Source of the DNA: JACPKO01 sp964406775
GTDB taxonomy: Bacteria; Patescibacteriota; Microgenomatia; Daviesbacterales; UBA10151
DNA length: 64,000 bases
Assembly: GCA_964406775.1 (NCBI GenBank)
Contig: CAYOSW010000002.1
Location: forward strand, 24,017-88,016
Reading direction: 5' to 3'
The translations under genes were made by a program, and so were the position numbers. The notes beneath the pieces are model-generated. The model was given only the letters and a program-made list of their open reading frames with translations, was not told the DNA's origin and made no database searches. Of the stretch, positions 1 to 8,875 are shown one piece after another. Each line of letters opens with the position of its first letter. Within the stretch, counting starts at the first letter, position 1.

Positions 1-483
1 TATCCATTCCAGTCCTTTCGGAGGATAAAGTTTTTGCTCGGCAATGGCTTTAGGTTCCGTTGAAAAAGTCTGAGTGTTTGAAGCTATAATCTTTTTGGGT
101 TTACACCGGACGTCTGCAAATACTCTGTAAACAGAATTTTTATCTATAGGAGGAGGGGGTGTCGACCAGGCGGCTTTAAACCTCACTTTTGAAGCGGTAT
201 TTTCAACGATGCTCGGAGTTATCGGATTGGATTTAGCTACGACCTGATTATCCTTAGTCATCCTGAAGGTGATATCGGCAATTTCAGCTTTCTTAATATC
301 AGTCCCTTCTACCTTACCGAAAGCCTCGAAATTAAAACTGGTGCTCGGATAAGCAATGTCTGCGATCATCCCATCGCATTTACACATCTGGTCGTTGTAG
401 TTTGTGCAGGTTCCTTCCAGACACTCCGTACATCCATCCCTGGCACCGGTACAGTCGGCTTTTGTGGTACAGGCGACTCCACA
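1..483 (-). repeat. Duplicated 0.48-kb coding module, copy A
   Basis: Bases 1-483 align with 3297-3782 almost without gaps (one 3-base difference), covering the last six-cysteine repeat and the following domain. Similarity is visible at DNA level, for example around CATCCTGAAGGTGATATC in both copies. This points to tandem duplication of a gene end. Copy A continues past the left edge. Confidence 0.9.
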
Positions 484-3015
484 AGCTGGAGGCACTTTAC
501 AGACACCGCTTACGCAAGCCGTACAGCCGTCTTTTGCTCCGGCACATTGATCATCCCTGCTGCAGCTTACTCCGCAAGCAGGAGGAATACGGCACTGACC
601 GGCAACACAGGCAGTACAGCCGTTTAAGCCTCCGAAACAATCACGGTCCGAAGCACAAGCAGCATCACAGGCTGGAGGGGGAGGCTGGCATACAGTCTGC
701 CCTTCAGGATTTGGACGGCATTGAGTACACCCATTCAGCGCTCCTTCGCAATCGAAGTTAGTACCACAAGTCTGGTTACAGGCCGGAGGCGGTCCGCACG
801 AAAAATCCCGCTCTAAATTAGTGAAACAGGGGGTTTTACCTTCGCAGTTAAGATCCCCCGGGATAAATTGAGGTCCTTCAATAACGGGCTCTAATGTGGA
901 GTAATACCTATCATATGCTCCATGAAAAGTTGCTTGAGACGGACCGGCTTGTAATAATAATTTATGTCTGCCTTCACTGATACCGTCGGGGAGCTTTAAA
1001 GTATATGTGACACTTTTTTGACCACCCCGGCCGAAATCGTGGACATTTATAATATGCGGACCGTATGAGGAATAATCATTGAAAGCACCCTGACCAACCT
1101 GCAGTGAAGGAATTATGACCTGGTTGTTTGTCGGACTTGAAATTTCTGTCGGTGTAATCGGGGAATTGTCTACAAAATTTGCTATAGCTATACCCGGTCC
1201 CCAATTTCCACAATAGTATTCACTGCCCGCTGTTCCTCTGACCGTTATTTTCAGAAATTTACAGTTTGGACCCACCTCAACACTGCTATCGCCGCCGGTA
1301 TTATTTTGCGAAAAATCCCTGACGTTAGCCCACTGCACAGGCGCAGGCCCCGGCCCTATACCAACACGCCTTTCGTGCATTTTCTTCATTGTTATCGTCC
1401 TTAAAGTTTCGTCAGTACTATTTGAAAAGGGCTTGGCAACTCCCTGAATGGGCGCAAACTGCTGTTGAGCTTCTACCGAAGGCAAATAATTACGGTCATT
1501 CATTAAATAACCGGAAATCCCTATCGCCGTTACCGCCAAAAGAACAGTCATCGTTGCAGCAACGGGAGGCTGGGACGGAGGAGGCGGCGCAGCAGGCTTA
1601 TCAGGAGAACTACCGGCTGAAGGCGGTAAACCGGGAGGTGTTTTCTTTTTCTTCCAATATAAATAACCACCGATCCCGCCGATAATCAAAATCACAGCCA
1701 AAGCTCCCGCCACCGGAAGCCAGGACGATTTATCGCCGGAAATTGCAATTTTCGGCGCAGCTGCTTCCAGATCCTGCCGGGTTGTTACCGCCCCCTTGGA
1801 TAAAACAGCCAGAGGTTCGGTAATACCTGCCTCATAGATTCCCGCCTCAACTCTCGGATTTTTACAATCTGCAGTTATGGGGATGTCCACCGCCAGCAAT
1901 CCCCAATCCGCTTTGTCCTTAGTAGAGGGCAGTTTTTCTTCTTTTTGACCGCAAATCTGATTATCCGAGTTAGTTATTTTTAAAGTCAGTTTCGGCTGGA
2001 CTAAATCAGTACCTGCATCCGGCGAATAACCGGGATTCGAAGCCGAAACACCTGACCTCCAGCTCAAATCAACTGAAGGAATTGCGGTTATGGAGATTTT
2101 AGCCGTGTCTCCCGACTTATAATAAGACTTGTCCAGATTTAAATTCGTTATCACAGCCGAGGGTCCGGTAACTATCCATCTGAAGGAAATTTTCGGAGAT
2201 ATCTCAAGACCCGATTCATCTGCCAGGTTAAAAATCCCCTCGTAAACCTGAGGAGAGAGCTGTTTCGGGAAAGGAATGTTGACTGTCGCCAGCTGACCTG
2301 CGCCTATTGCAATTTGATTCGTCAGGTCAAAACTTTTTGCACTTCCGGCATTCTCTGAAACGGAGTCTATTGCATAAACAGCCTGAGGTTTCGCCTGAAC
2401 CCTCTGGCCGGTGGTATTTTTGACCGTACAATTCAATGTACCTGTATCTCCGCTCCCAAGACTCGGTCCTTCCACTGTGCTGAAAGTTTTACTCCCGATT
2501 TTAATTTTGCAGTCTGTTGTTTTAATCTCCAGAAAGGAATTTGTTCCGGTTAAATCAATATCCTGACTGGTAATCCCCTGAGATGTTCCGTCACTATCCA
2601 CAACCTGAACGGTCAATATATAAGATCCGGGTTTTATAGTTTGCGGATATTTTACGGAGAGAGCATTTTCCGATGTTTCTCCCGGCTTAAGAGGAAAAGG
2701 TTCGGACTTCGTAAAATTAATGAGCTGTCCCTCGTTTTGAATTACTATATCCTGCCCGTTGGATTTTAGGGTTGTTAAACTTCCTTTTGACTGTAGTTTT
2801 GTAATCAAAGAGGCTTCAGCAAAATTTTTACCCGAATTATTTATTAAAACGACCGAACCTGTCACTTCTGAATTCTGAGAACTTACTCCTTTTAGCTCCA
2901 TATTCAGCATTTGAGATTGAACTGATGAATTTTGTGCATACACAACAACCGAGGATGAAAAACCCAAAAGTAAAAGCGCAGAGATAACCAGATTTCCGAT
3001 AAGTTTTAAAGACAT
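1..3015 (-). CDS. Surface protein with six-cysteine repeats, C-terminus beyond left edge
   Basis: Open frame from ATG at 3015 to the window edge (1005 codons, no stop), so the C-terminus is missing. Residues 1-28 form a signal peptide ending in VYA. About 540 residues of beta-rich, probably Ig/CARDB-like sequence follow, then two hydrophobic segments (around SWLPVAGALAVILIIGG and TMTVLLAVTAIGISGYL) separated by a Pro-rich linker. The visible C-terminal part holds four modules of pattern C-x3-C-x5-C-x6-C-x2-C-x4-C (about 406-781), then a domain (MCKCDGM..., FEAFGKVEG..., WSTPPPP...) nearly identical to that of the next gene. Probably displayed on the cell surface with disulfide-bonded modules; function unknown. 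The repeats resemble small knottin- or EGF-like folds, but that is inference. Confidence 0.8.
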   Translation of the reverse strand, partial: MSLKLIGNLVISALLLLGFSSSVVVYAQNSSVQSQMLNMELKGVSSQNSEVTGSVVLINNSGKNFAEASLITKLQSKGSLTTLKSNGQDIVIQNEGQLINFTKSEPFPLKPGETSENALSVKYPQTIKPGSYILTVQVVDSDGTSQGITSQDIDLTGTNSFLEIKTTDCKIKIGSKTFSTVEGPSLGSGDTGTLNCTVKNTTGQRVQAKPQAVYAIDSVSENAGSAKSFDLTNQIAIGAGQLATVNIPFPKQLSPQVYEGIFNLADESGLEISPKISFRWIVTGPSAVITNLNLDKSYYKSGDTAKISITAIPSVDLSWRSGVSASNPGYSPDAGTDLVQPKLTLKITNSDNQICGQKEEKLPSTKDKADWGLLAVDIPITADCKNPRVEAGIYEAGITEPLAVLSKGAVTTRQDLEAAAPKIAISGDKSSWLPVAGALAVILIIGGIGGYLYWKKKKTPPGLPPSAGSSPDKPAAPPPPSQPPVAATMTVLLAVTAIGISGYLMNDRNYLPSVEAQQQFAPIQGVAKPFSNSTDETLRTITMKKMHERRVGIGPGPAPVQWANVRDFSQNNTGGDSSVEVGPNCKFLKITVRGTAGSEYYCGNWGPGIAIANFVDNSPITPTEISSPTNNQVIIPSLQVGQGAFNDYSSYGPHIINVHDFGRGGQKSVTYTLKLPDGISEGRHKLLLQAGPSQATFHGAYDRYYSTLEPVIEGPQFIPGDLNCEGKTPCFTNLERDFSCGPPPACNQTCGTNFDCEGALNGCTQCRPNPEGQTVCQPPPPACDAACASDRDCFGGLNGCTACVAGQCRIPPACGVSCSRDDQCAGAKDGCTACVSGVCKVPPACGVACTTKADCTGARDGCTECLEGTCTNYNDQMCKCDGMIADIAYPSTSFNFEAFGKVEGTDIKKAEIADITFRMTKDNQVVAKSNPITPSIVENTASKVRFKAAWSTPPPPIDKNSVYRVFADVRCKPKKIIASNTQTFSTEPKAIAEQKLYPPKGLEWI

Positions 3016-3056
3016 TTGACTCCGCAAAATAACCACTCAATCAGAGCGGTAAAACC

Positions 3057-3085
3057 ATACTAGCAAGATTGGGGATATTTCACAA
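3057..3085 (-). promoter_or_regulatory. Sigma70-type promoter for the first surface protein
   Basis: Minus strand TTGTGA, 17-base spacer, TAGTAT with an extended TG element (TGC before the -10). It predicts a leader of about 35 bases before the ATG at 3015. No clear Shine-Dalgarno sequence is seen. Confidence 0.6.
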
Positions 3086-3098
3086 GAAAGTTTTGTGC

Positions 3099-5585
3099 CT
3101 AAAAAAGTGCTTCATCAAATTTAAACATCACAAATTTACAATTATCCGTTTCTATCAATTTAACAAAATTCAGGGTCTGAAGTTGCAGGTTTGTTTGAGC
3201 GCCTGAAGGAGACGGTGAAGGACTTGATAATTGAGCCAGAACCTCCGAAACAAAAGGATTTACTTTTCCTCCGAAAAGTTTGGCAATATTTTTAACTATC
3301 CATTCCAGTCCTTTGGGAGGATAGATCCTGGGCTCTTCAATTTTTTGCTGGATTTGGCTTGATGCCAGCTCACCGTTTGAAGCAACAATTCTTTTGGGCT
3401 TACATCTGACGTCTGCAAACACTCTGTAGGTTGAGTTCTTGGATAAAGGAGGCGGCGGCGTAGACCAGGATGCTTTAAAACGCATTTTGGTTCCGCTGTT
3501 TTGAACCACAGTCGGAACAATCGGATTTGATTTGGCGACAACTTTATCATCCTGGGTCATCCTGAAGGTGATATCAGCTATCTGGGCTTTTTTAATGTCC
3601 CCTCCTTCGACTTTACCGAAAGCCTCAAACTTAAAACTGTTTCCGGGGTAAACCATATCTGCAGTCATTCCGTCACACTTGCACATATTATCGTTATAAT
3701 CGGTGCAGGTTCCCTCCAGACATTCCGAACAATTATCCTTGGCACCAGAACAATCGGCACGGGTCGTACAGGCAGTACCACAGGAAGGAGGAATACGGCA
3801 AGTACCACTCACGCAAGCTGTACATCCACTTCTGGCAGCAGCCCCTATACATTGATCGTCCCTTACACAACTGGAACCGCAAACCGGAGGTCGGGAGCAG
3901 ACGCTGCCAGTTCCCGAATTATTGGGTACGCAGGAGGTGCAACCGTCAGGAGCGCCAAAACAATACGAATCACTTGTACAGGAATCCCCGCAGGCAGGAG
4001 GAGGCGTGCAAGTATTACTGACCACTGTCCAAGCACTCCAGTTAGGCCCGGGACAAACAGAGGTTCTGGTTTCAACTATTGTACCCGTGTGATTCGGAGG
4101 ACACGCTACATTTCTGGTTTCTGCGGGTAATGGGTTGCAAACAGGTGTTGGAGTCGGGGTTGGAGTTGGTACCGATGAATTCAAAGTCGGGGTTGGAGTC
4201 GGCGAAGAAGTAACATCGCATTTAAAATGCACCTCAACCGCGGCGGATCCGTTAGCCATATATATCGGACCCTTCTTTTCGCATAATGTTCCGTTGTAAT
4301 AGGCGCTTCCCTCCTGCGGATTACAAAGACAGGAAAGGTTGGTGCCCGCACCCGTAAAAATAGTATTGTAAGCCCCGTTGGCATCCGTTGTCATATTTAA
4401 ACCATCTGCGGGCAAACAGCCGTTCACAATTTTAATCTGAGCGCCCGGCAAAGGCAGACCTGTTGCAGTAGTGACGCGCCCGTACCAATCGCCGGATCTA
4501 ACTGTGTTGTCAGGATTGTCACCGCCACCGCTGCCATTACCTGAATTTCCTTCGTTACCATACCCCCCATCGTATCCGCCCTGACCGTAATATCCGCCTT
4601 GACCATATCCCTCGTCATCAGCTAAAACTTCTGTTATGAACTTAGGGAAAATTAACGCGGAATCCGAGTATTTTACGCTGTATTCTTTCTGTTTCTCTTG
4701 AAACCACTGATCGTAATCGATATAAGAGGGGTTAATCGACTTTTCGTCAACCTGAGCAAATATGTACAGTTCCTCAACCGGCTTTCCCTCTCTTAAAATG
4801 CCTCCTCCGAGATAAAGAGGCGTTACCTGGCCCGGTTCTGTATTCCAAAGAATTTCATTAAATCCGGGCCAAAAAGTGGCTTTACCGTTTTTATAATAAA
4901 CAAACGGATCCAAGGCATTAACTTCCCAAACAGGATCAATTTCTTTGATGCTTTTATCTTCACGGATTATTCTCCCCGCTTCATCGATGGAAATTGCCCC
5001 GCTTTTAACCTTATCGTAAACGGGTTTGATTTTAGAGTAAGCAAATTGTTTACTCCCCTCGACTCCCCGGGGACCGATGAATTTATTGTTATAAAACCAA
5101 ACCATCACCATTTTACCCTTAATTACGCTTCCTTTATCGTTTACAGCCTTCTTTATTTCTTTTACCAGGTTAGTTCTTTGTAAATACTCCTGTGAAGATA
5201 AATTCGCGGACTGGGGGTAATCGGCTATAAGCCCTTCTTTTTTTCCGGCCTCAAGTGTAATCTGATCATTAACTATTTTTTCTAAAATTGTTTTTTCAAT
5301 CTCCGGTGTGGGTTTTCCAGGAAAAAAACTCAGCTCCAGATCAACATAAGCTCTGGGCAAAACCGCGTCTCCAACTTTGGCAACGGGCGTATCCGGCGCA
5401 ACTTTCTGTATATTCTTGTTCCAAAAAATAAACCCCAATATAGCGATAAAAACCAGCAAAATCACACCTGCGGCAATTTTTTGCTTTCTCGGCAGGTTCT
5501 TGATCTTGTTAATAATTCTTCCGGGAAAAGAATCAGATACGGGAACAACCTGATTCTGACTAGTCTGTGTTAGCTGAGGATCCAT
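3099..5585 (-). CDS. Membrane-anchored SurA-like protein with six-cysteine repeats
   Basis: 828 aa. A cytoplasmic N-terminus (1-38) leads to one membrane helix (about 39-55), then a SurA-N-like peptidyl-prolyl isomerase/chaperone segment (VAKVGDAVLPRAYVDLEL, then a helical region to about 300). Next come a Gly/Tyr-rich linker, a carboxypeptidase-regulatory-like beta domain (GRVTTATGLPLPGAQI), a Thr-Pro linker, a TSP1-like stretch (CPGPNWSAWTVV), three six-cysteine modules (3705-3992) and the C-terminal domain shared with the upstream gene. Likely an extracytoplasmic folding or assembly factor for cysteine-rich surface proteins; that role is inferred. The fusion of a foldase-like part with the same repeats found in its neighbour is unusual. 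Confidence 0.8.
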   Translation of the reverse strand: MDPQLTQTSQNQVVPVSDSFPGRIINKIKNLPRKQKIAAGVILLVFIAILGFIFWNKNIQKVAPDTPVAKVGDAVLPRAYVDLELSFFPGKPTPEIEKTILEKIVNDQITLEAGKKEGLIADYPQSANLSSQEYLQRTNLVKEIKKAVNDKGSVIKGKMVMVWFYNNKFIGPRGVEGSKQFAYSKIKPVYDKVKSGAISIDEAGRIIREDKSIKEIDPVWEVNALDPFVYYKNGKATFWPGFNEILWNTEPGQVTPLYLGGGILREGKPVEELYIFAQVDEKSINPSYIDYDQWFQEKQKEYSVKYSDSALIFPKFITEVLADDEGYGQGGYYGQGGYDGGYGNEGNSGNGSGGGDNPDNTVRSGDWYGRVTTATGLPLPGAQIKIVNGCLPADGLNMTTDANGAYNTIFTGAGTNLSCLCNPQEGSAYYNGTLCEKKGPIYMANGSAAVEVHFKCDVTSSPTPTPTLNSSVPTPTPTPTPVCNPLPAETRNVACPPNHTGTIVETRTSVCPGPNWSAWTVVSNTCTPPPACGDSCTSDSYCFGAPDGCTSCVPNNSGTGSVCSRPPVCGSSCVRDDQCIGAAARSGCTACVSGTCRIPPSCGTACTTRADCSGAKDNCSECLEGTCTDYNDNMCKCDGMTADMVYPGNSFKFEAFGKVEGGDIKKAQIADITFRMTQDDKVVAKSNPIVPTVVQNSGTKMRFKASWSTPPPPLSKNSTYRVFADVRCKPKRIVASNGELASSQIQQKIEEPRIYPPKGLEWIVKNIAKLFGGKVNPFVSEVLAQLSSPSPSPSGAQTNLQLQTLNFVKLIETDNCKFVMFKFDEALF
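3297..3782 (-). repeat. Duplicated 0.48-kb coding module, copy B
   Basis: Partner of bases 1-483. It encodes the last six-cysteine repeat and the conserved domain ending in YPPKGLEWI; in this copy the protein continues for a further 65 residues or so. Confidence 0.9.
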
Positions 5586-5594
5586 TATCTTCCC

Positions 5595-5624
5595 ATTATA
5601 ATCACGGTCAGACTATTAGTTCAA
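5595..5624 (-). promoter_or_regulatory. Promoter, leaderless type, for the SurA-like gene
   Basis: Minus strand TTGAAC, 18-base spacer, perfect TATAAT, then 9 bases to the ATG at 5585. The mRNA would start at or a few bases before the start codon. The -35 box overlaps the stop codon of the DUF2130 gene upstream. Confidence 0.75.
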
Positions 5625-6835
5625 TCGGAATCAATCATTAAAGTTTCTTTTGTGTAAATCTGCTCCGAACCGCTATCCTCAAAGGTCTCAGTTGTTATTT
5701 CAAGCGATGCGATCTGAGGTAATGATGCCCCCATAAGTCCTTGCATATCTCCGTACATTCCTACAGTATTACTAATGACCTGTTCAATCTGCTTTTCCCT
5801 TTTCGCCCAGAGATTTGCATACATTCTTTTTTCTTTGTCCAAATCCGTTTTTAAAGTTTCAAACGCTTCAACTATCGCCTCAACTCTTTGCCTGAACTGA
5901 TTGCTCTGTAAATACTGCCAGACAATTTCCTTTTTTTCCTGTTTACCGACTAAGGAATTTTTAAGCTGACTCTCTTTAATTAAAGCAAATCTGGCTTGAG
6001 ACGCCACTCCGAGCAAACATTCAAAATTAGTAACGATAATACCGTCCTTAAAACCGAAGTATTTAATGCCTTTGGGCAGAACGGACGAAACGAGGATGGC
6101 AACATCCGCTTTTGTCGTGCGCATATCTTCCTTAAGTTTAAAAATCCAAGCCTCTTCCCAATTTTTAGTCCTTTTACTCTCCCAGATAATTGTTCCGCAT
6201 TCCCTACCGGAAGCATCCGCAACAACCTGCATTACATCCGCACCCCGCACTCCTTTACCCACTTCCTTAATCTCGTCAACCGGAAATTCCTTTTTTAGAA
6301 ACTCTTCCAGTTCAAGCTCCAGAACTTCACCCTGCAGTTGCTGGGAAGTGAGACTCGCTTTCTGCTGGAGTTCCTCAATTTTTTTCTTCATATCTTCCGC
6401 CTGTTTTTTATATTCCGCCTCTTTCATCTGGTGCTCCTTCAGGTATTGCTCGGATGTGGCTTGGCGGATTTTTTCTTTTTCCTCGTCAAGTTTTCTGGCA
6501 ATCTCCAAATCAATATTTTTCGCTTTTTCTTCCAGTTCTCCCGCTTTTTTTCTCAAAAATAATTCATTTTCTTTGGCTTTTTGAGATTCCTGTTTTTGCT
6601 TCTCCAATTCTTCCTGCAGAAATTTCATCTCTTCAGAGGATTCTTTAGATAATCTATCTTTGACCTGCTCTTCATACTGCTCCTTCCACTTGCGGACTTT
6701 CTCCCTCTCCTCCTCCTGTTCCTGTTTTCTTTTTTCTTCAAATTCTTTGCGGATTGAATCAGTAAATTCGTGGGAAATCGCTTCGTCAGGGGAAAATTCT
6801 GTTTTACAATTTGGGCACTTTACGGTTAAATTCAT
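5621..6835 (-). CDS. DUF2130 family protein with long coiled coil
   Basis: 404 aa from ATG 6835. It starts with a CPNC...F zinc-ribbon-like motif, then a Glu/Lys-rich coiled coil of about 150 residues, then the DUF2130 core (LELEEFLKKEFP, GADVMQVV, IIWESKRTKNW, EDMRTTKAD). The core resembles nuclease-fold sequences with an ESK signature, but activity in this family is not established. Cytoplasmic; no signal peptide. An in-frame TTG at 6883 is rejected as start because it lies inside the -35 hexamer of the promoter at 6855-6883. Diverges from the 6907 gene. Confidence 0.85.
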   Translation of the reverse strand: MNLTVKCPNCKTEFSPDEAISHEFTDSIRKEFEEKRKQEQEEEREKVRKWKEQYEEQVKDRLSKESSEEMKFLQEELEKQKQESQKAKENELFLRKKAGELEEKAKNIDLEIARKLDEEKEKIRQATSEQYLKEHQMKEAEYKKQAEDMKKKIEELQQKASLTSQQLQGEVLELELEEFLKKEFPVDEIKEVGKGVRGADVMQVVADASGRECGTIIWESKRTKNWEEAWIFKLKEDMRTTKADVAILVSSVLPKGIKYFGFKDGIIVTNFECLLGVASQARFALIKESQLKNSLVGKQEKKEIVWQYLQSNQFRQRVEAIVEAFETLKTDLDKEKRMYANLWAKREKQIEQVISNTVGMYGDMQGLMGASLPQIASLEITTETFEDSGSEQIYTKETLMIDSD

Positions 6836-6854
6836 AAGGAGTTTTGTATTGGCA

Positions 6855-6883
6855 ATACTAGCTTTTGACGACAGTATTGTCAA
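6855..6883 (-). promoter_or_regulatory. Strong sigma70-type promoter for the DUF2130 gene
   Basis: Minus strand perfect TTGACA, 17-base spacer, TAGTAT. The -10 ends 19 bases before the ATG at 6835, giving a leader of roughly 12 bases with no Shine-Dalgarno sequence. It fixes the start codon of the gene. Confidence 0.8.
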
Positions 6884-6906
6884 AGGTTTTGAGTTAAAAT
6901 TAGAAA

Positions 6907-7335
6907 GTGAGGATCAATAATTTACTTAAAAAAATCGGGTTTCTCCTTCTCTTTGCCGGATGTTTTTTTCTGGTGGTTTTCTATGTTGAACCTCCCATAA
7001 ATTGGGAGCAGGCCTCAATATTCCAGATAATCGCCTTCTTCCTCCCCCTACTTCTGGCTTTGACAACTCTTCTCGATTTGGGAGTGAGATATGTGCCCCA
7101 CAGTTTTATAGTTTCTTTAGGAGTAATTCTCCTGCTGGCTTTTTATTCGGTCAGACAGTTAAATTATCTGACAGGGGCACTTGTAATACTGGTCGCAGCA
7201 TTTCTTGTCAGGGTATTCCCCCGGATGAAGATGCCGCGGTTCAGATTGACACCAGGCTCAAAAATCCCTAAACTTCACATACAAAAACAAGAGGCGCCGA
7301 GACGGCACCGGTTAAGGAGACTAAAAAATGCCTAA
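6907..7335 (+). CDS. Small polytopic membrane protein upstream of metG
   Basis: 142 aa, GTG start. Four hydrophobic helices (about 10-27, 38-57, 65-80, 87-102) are followed by a strongly basic tail (RRHRLRRLKNA), expected in the cytoplasm. No family recognised. It overlaps metG by 8 bases, so the two genes are translationally coupled; the link to methionyl-tRNA synthetase is positional only. Start choice is moderate: no clear Shine-Dalgarno sequence precedes it. Confidence 0.7.
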   Translation: MRINNLLKKIGFLLLFAGCFFLVVFYVEPPINWEQASIFQIIAFFLPLLLALTTLLDLGVRYVPHSFIVSLGVILLLAFYSVRQLNYLTGALVILVAAFLVRVFPRMKMPRFRLTPGSKIPKLHIQKQEAPRRHRLRRLKNA

Positions 7336-8749
7336 ATATTATATTACTAATGCCATTCCCTATGTTAATGCAACGCCCCATATCGGCCACGCTCTGGAAT
7401 TTATCCAATCCGATACCGTCAAGCGTTTCCGCCAAATATCCGGCGATGAGGTTTTACTCCTTTGCGGATCCGATGAAAACGCCGTTAAAAATGTCCAGGC
7501 TGCCGAAAATTCCGGCGAGGAAGTTCAGCCGTTTGTAGACAGACACGCAAAAATTTTTGAAGAACTTGCCGAAAAATTGAATATTAAATTTGATGTTTTC
7601 CAAAAAGGCTCAAATCCGGCGCATCACGAGGCAAGTCAGAAACTTTGGGAGCTTTGTAATGCCTCGGGCGATATTTATAAAAAATCCTATAAAGGCCTTT
7701 ATTGTGTCGGATGCGAACTTTTTTATACCAAAGAAGAATTAAACGAGAACGGCGAATGTTACGAGCATCCGGGCAAACCTTTAGAGGAAGTTGAGGAGGA
7801 AAACTATTTCTTTAAATTATCGAAATACCAGGACAAATTAATAGAAATTCTTGAGTCCGGCGAGTACGAAATAGTGCCGGAATTCAGAAAAACCGAGATG
7901 CTTAAATTCATCAAATCGGGACTTGTCGACTTCAGCATTTCGCGCTCTAATTCCAGAGCAAAAAACTGGGGTGTTCCGGTACCGGGCGACGGCTCCCAGA
8001 GAATTTATGTTTGGTTTGACGCATTGAATATTTACCAGTCGGGAATCGGATTCGGATCCGATGAAGAAAAATATAAAAAATGGTGGCCGGCGGATCTGCA
8101 CGTTATCGGCAAAGGAATTATCCGCTTCCACGCCGTATACTGGCCGGCAATTCTGCTTTCCGCGGGACTTCTCCTCCCCAAAAAACTTTTTGTTCACGAA
8201 TATTTCACCGTAAACGGCCAGAAAATGTCTAAGACTTTGGGTAATGTTTATAACCCGATTCCCTTTTTGGATAAATACGGAGCGGATGCGCTGCGGTATT
8301 TTTGCCTTGCTAAAATTTCGCCGTTTCAGGACGGTGATTTCTCGGAAGATAAGGTTGTACAGGCATATAATTCGGATTTGGCCAACGGACTTGGAAACTT
8401 GGTTGCCCGGGTTGCGAAATTAGCTGAAAAAAGCGGATTTGAGGCAAACGAAAAAATTAATAAGCTTGATCCCGAGGTTGAGAAACTCCTGAGCGAATTC
8501 AAATTTAATGAAGCTTTAAATTGGATTTGGAAAATAATCCAAAGAGCCGATCAACGGGTTAACGAGACCCAGCCCTGGAAGCTTGAAGGGGCTGAGCTTA
8601 AAGCAGTCTTGGACGAACTCGTCAGCCTGATTTTGGATGCGGGTTACAATCTTCAGCCGTTTCTTCCTCAAACTTCAGAAAAAATTCTGAAGCAATTTTC
8701 CGGTAAGGTAATTTCACAGTCCTCACTCTTTCCAAGAATCGATAAGTAA
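7328..8749 (+). CDS. metG: Methionine--tRNA ligase
   Basis: 473 aa. Class I synthetase charging tRNA-Met in the cytoplasm. ATP-binding HIGH motif at 18-21 (ATPHIGHAL) and KMSKTLG near residue 298; Trp-rich anticodon-binding helices at the C-terminus. A single CxxC...C...H knuckle (CVGC, then ECYEH) is the only zinc-like site, as in short MetG forms. It lacks the C-terminal tRNA-binding (EMAP-like) domain of longer enzymes. A Shine-Dalgarno AAGGAG lies 9 bases before the ATG, inside the end of the preceding gene. Confidence 0.97.
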   Translation: MPKYYITNAIPYVNATPHIGHALEFIQSDTVKRFRQISGDEVLLLCGSDENAVKNVQAAENSGEEVQPFVDRHAKIFEELAEKLNIKFDVFQKGSNPAHHEASQKLWELCNASGDIYKKSYKGLYCVGCELFYTKEELNENGECYEHPGKPLEEVEEENYFFKLSKYQDKLIEILESGEYEIVPEFRKTEMLKFIKSGLVDFSISRSNSRAKNWGVPVPGDGSQRIYVWFDALNIYQSGIGFGSDEEKYKKWWPADLHVIGKGIIRFHAVYWPAILLSAGLLLPKKLFVHEYFTVNGQKMSKTLGNVYNPIPFLDKYGADALRYFCLAKISPFQDGDFSEDKVVQAYNSDLANGLGNLVARVAKLAEKSGFEANEKINKLDPEVEKLLSEFKFNEALNWIWKIIQRADQRVNETQPWKLEGAELKAVLDELVSLILDAGYNLQPFLPQTSEKILKQFSGKVISQSSLFPRIDK

Positions 8750-8875
8750 TCCATTTATTTTGGCAAAAAGAGATTTTTAATTTAAAACTCCTCCTCAATG
8801 CTCTAACAATTTTTGGAATTAACCGCTTTGTTTATTACTTCCACTTCATTCAACTAACTGCAATAATGATAGGTA

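Noticed and set aside
406..781. Regular repeat spacing that might suggest a CRISPR or minisatellite
   Set aside because: The periodicity is that of the six-cysteine protein repeats; spacers are coding and not unique 30-base units.
4140..4205. Repeated GTTGGAGT units as a DNA repeat element
   Set aside because: They encode the Thr-Pro linker of the SurA-like protein; ordinary low-complexity coding sequence.
6066..6584. 172-aa open frame on the plus strand, Ser/Phe-rich
   Set aside because: Antisense shadow of the Glu/Lys-rich coiled coil of the DUF2130 gene; no family similarity or promoter.
6836..6883. Longer DUF2130 reading from TTG 6883
   Set aside because: The TTG is the first three bases of a perfect TTGACA -35 box with a matching -10 downstream; ATG 6835 is the start.
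8750..8875. Possible terminator or RNA gene after metG
   Set aside because: AT-rich with short T-runs but no stem precedes them.
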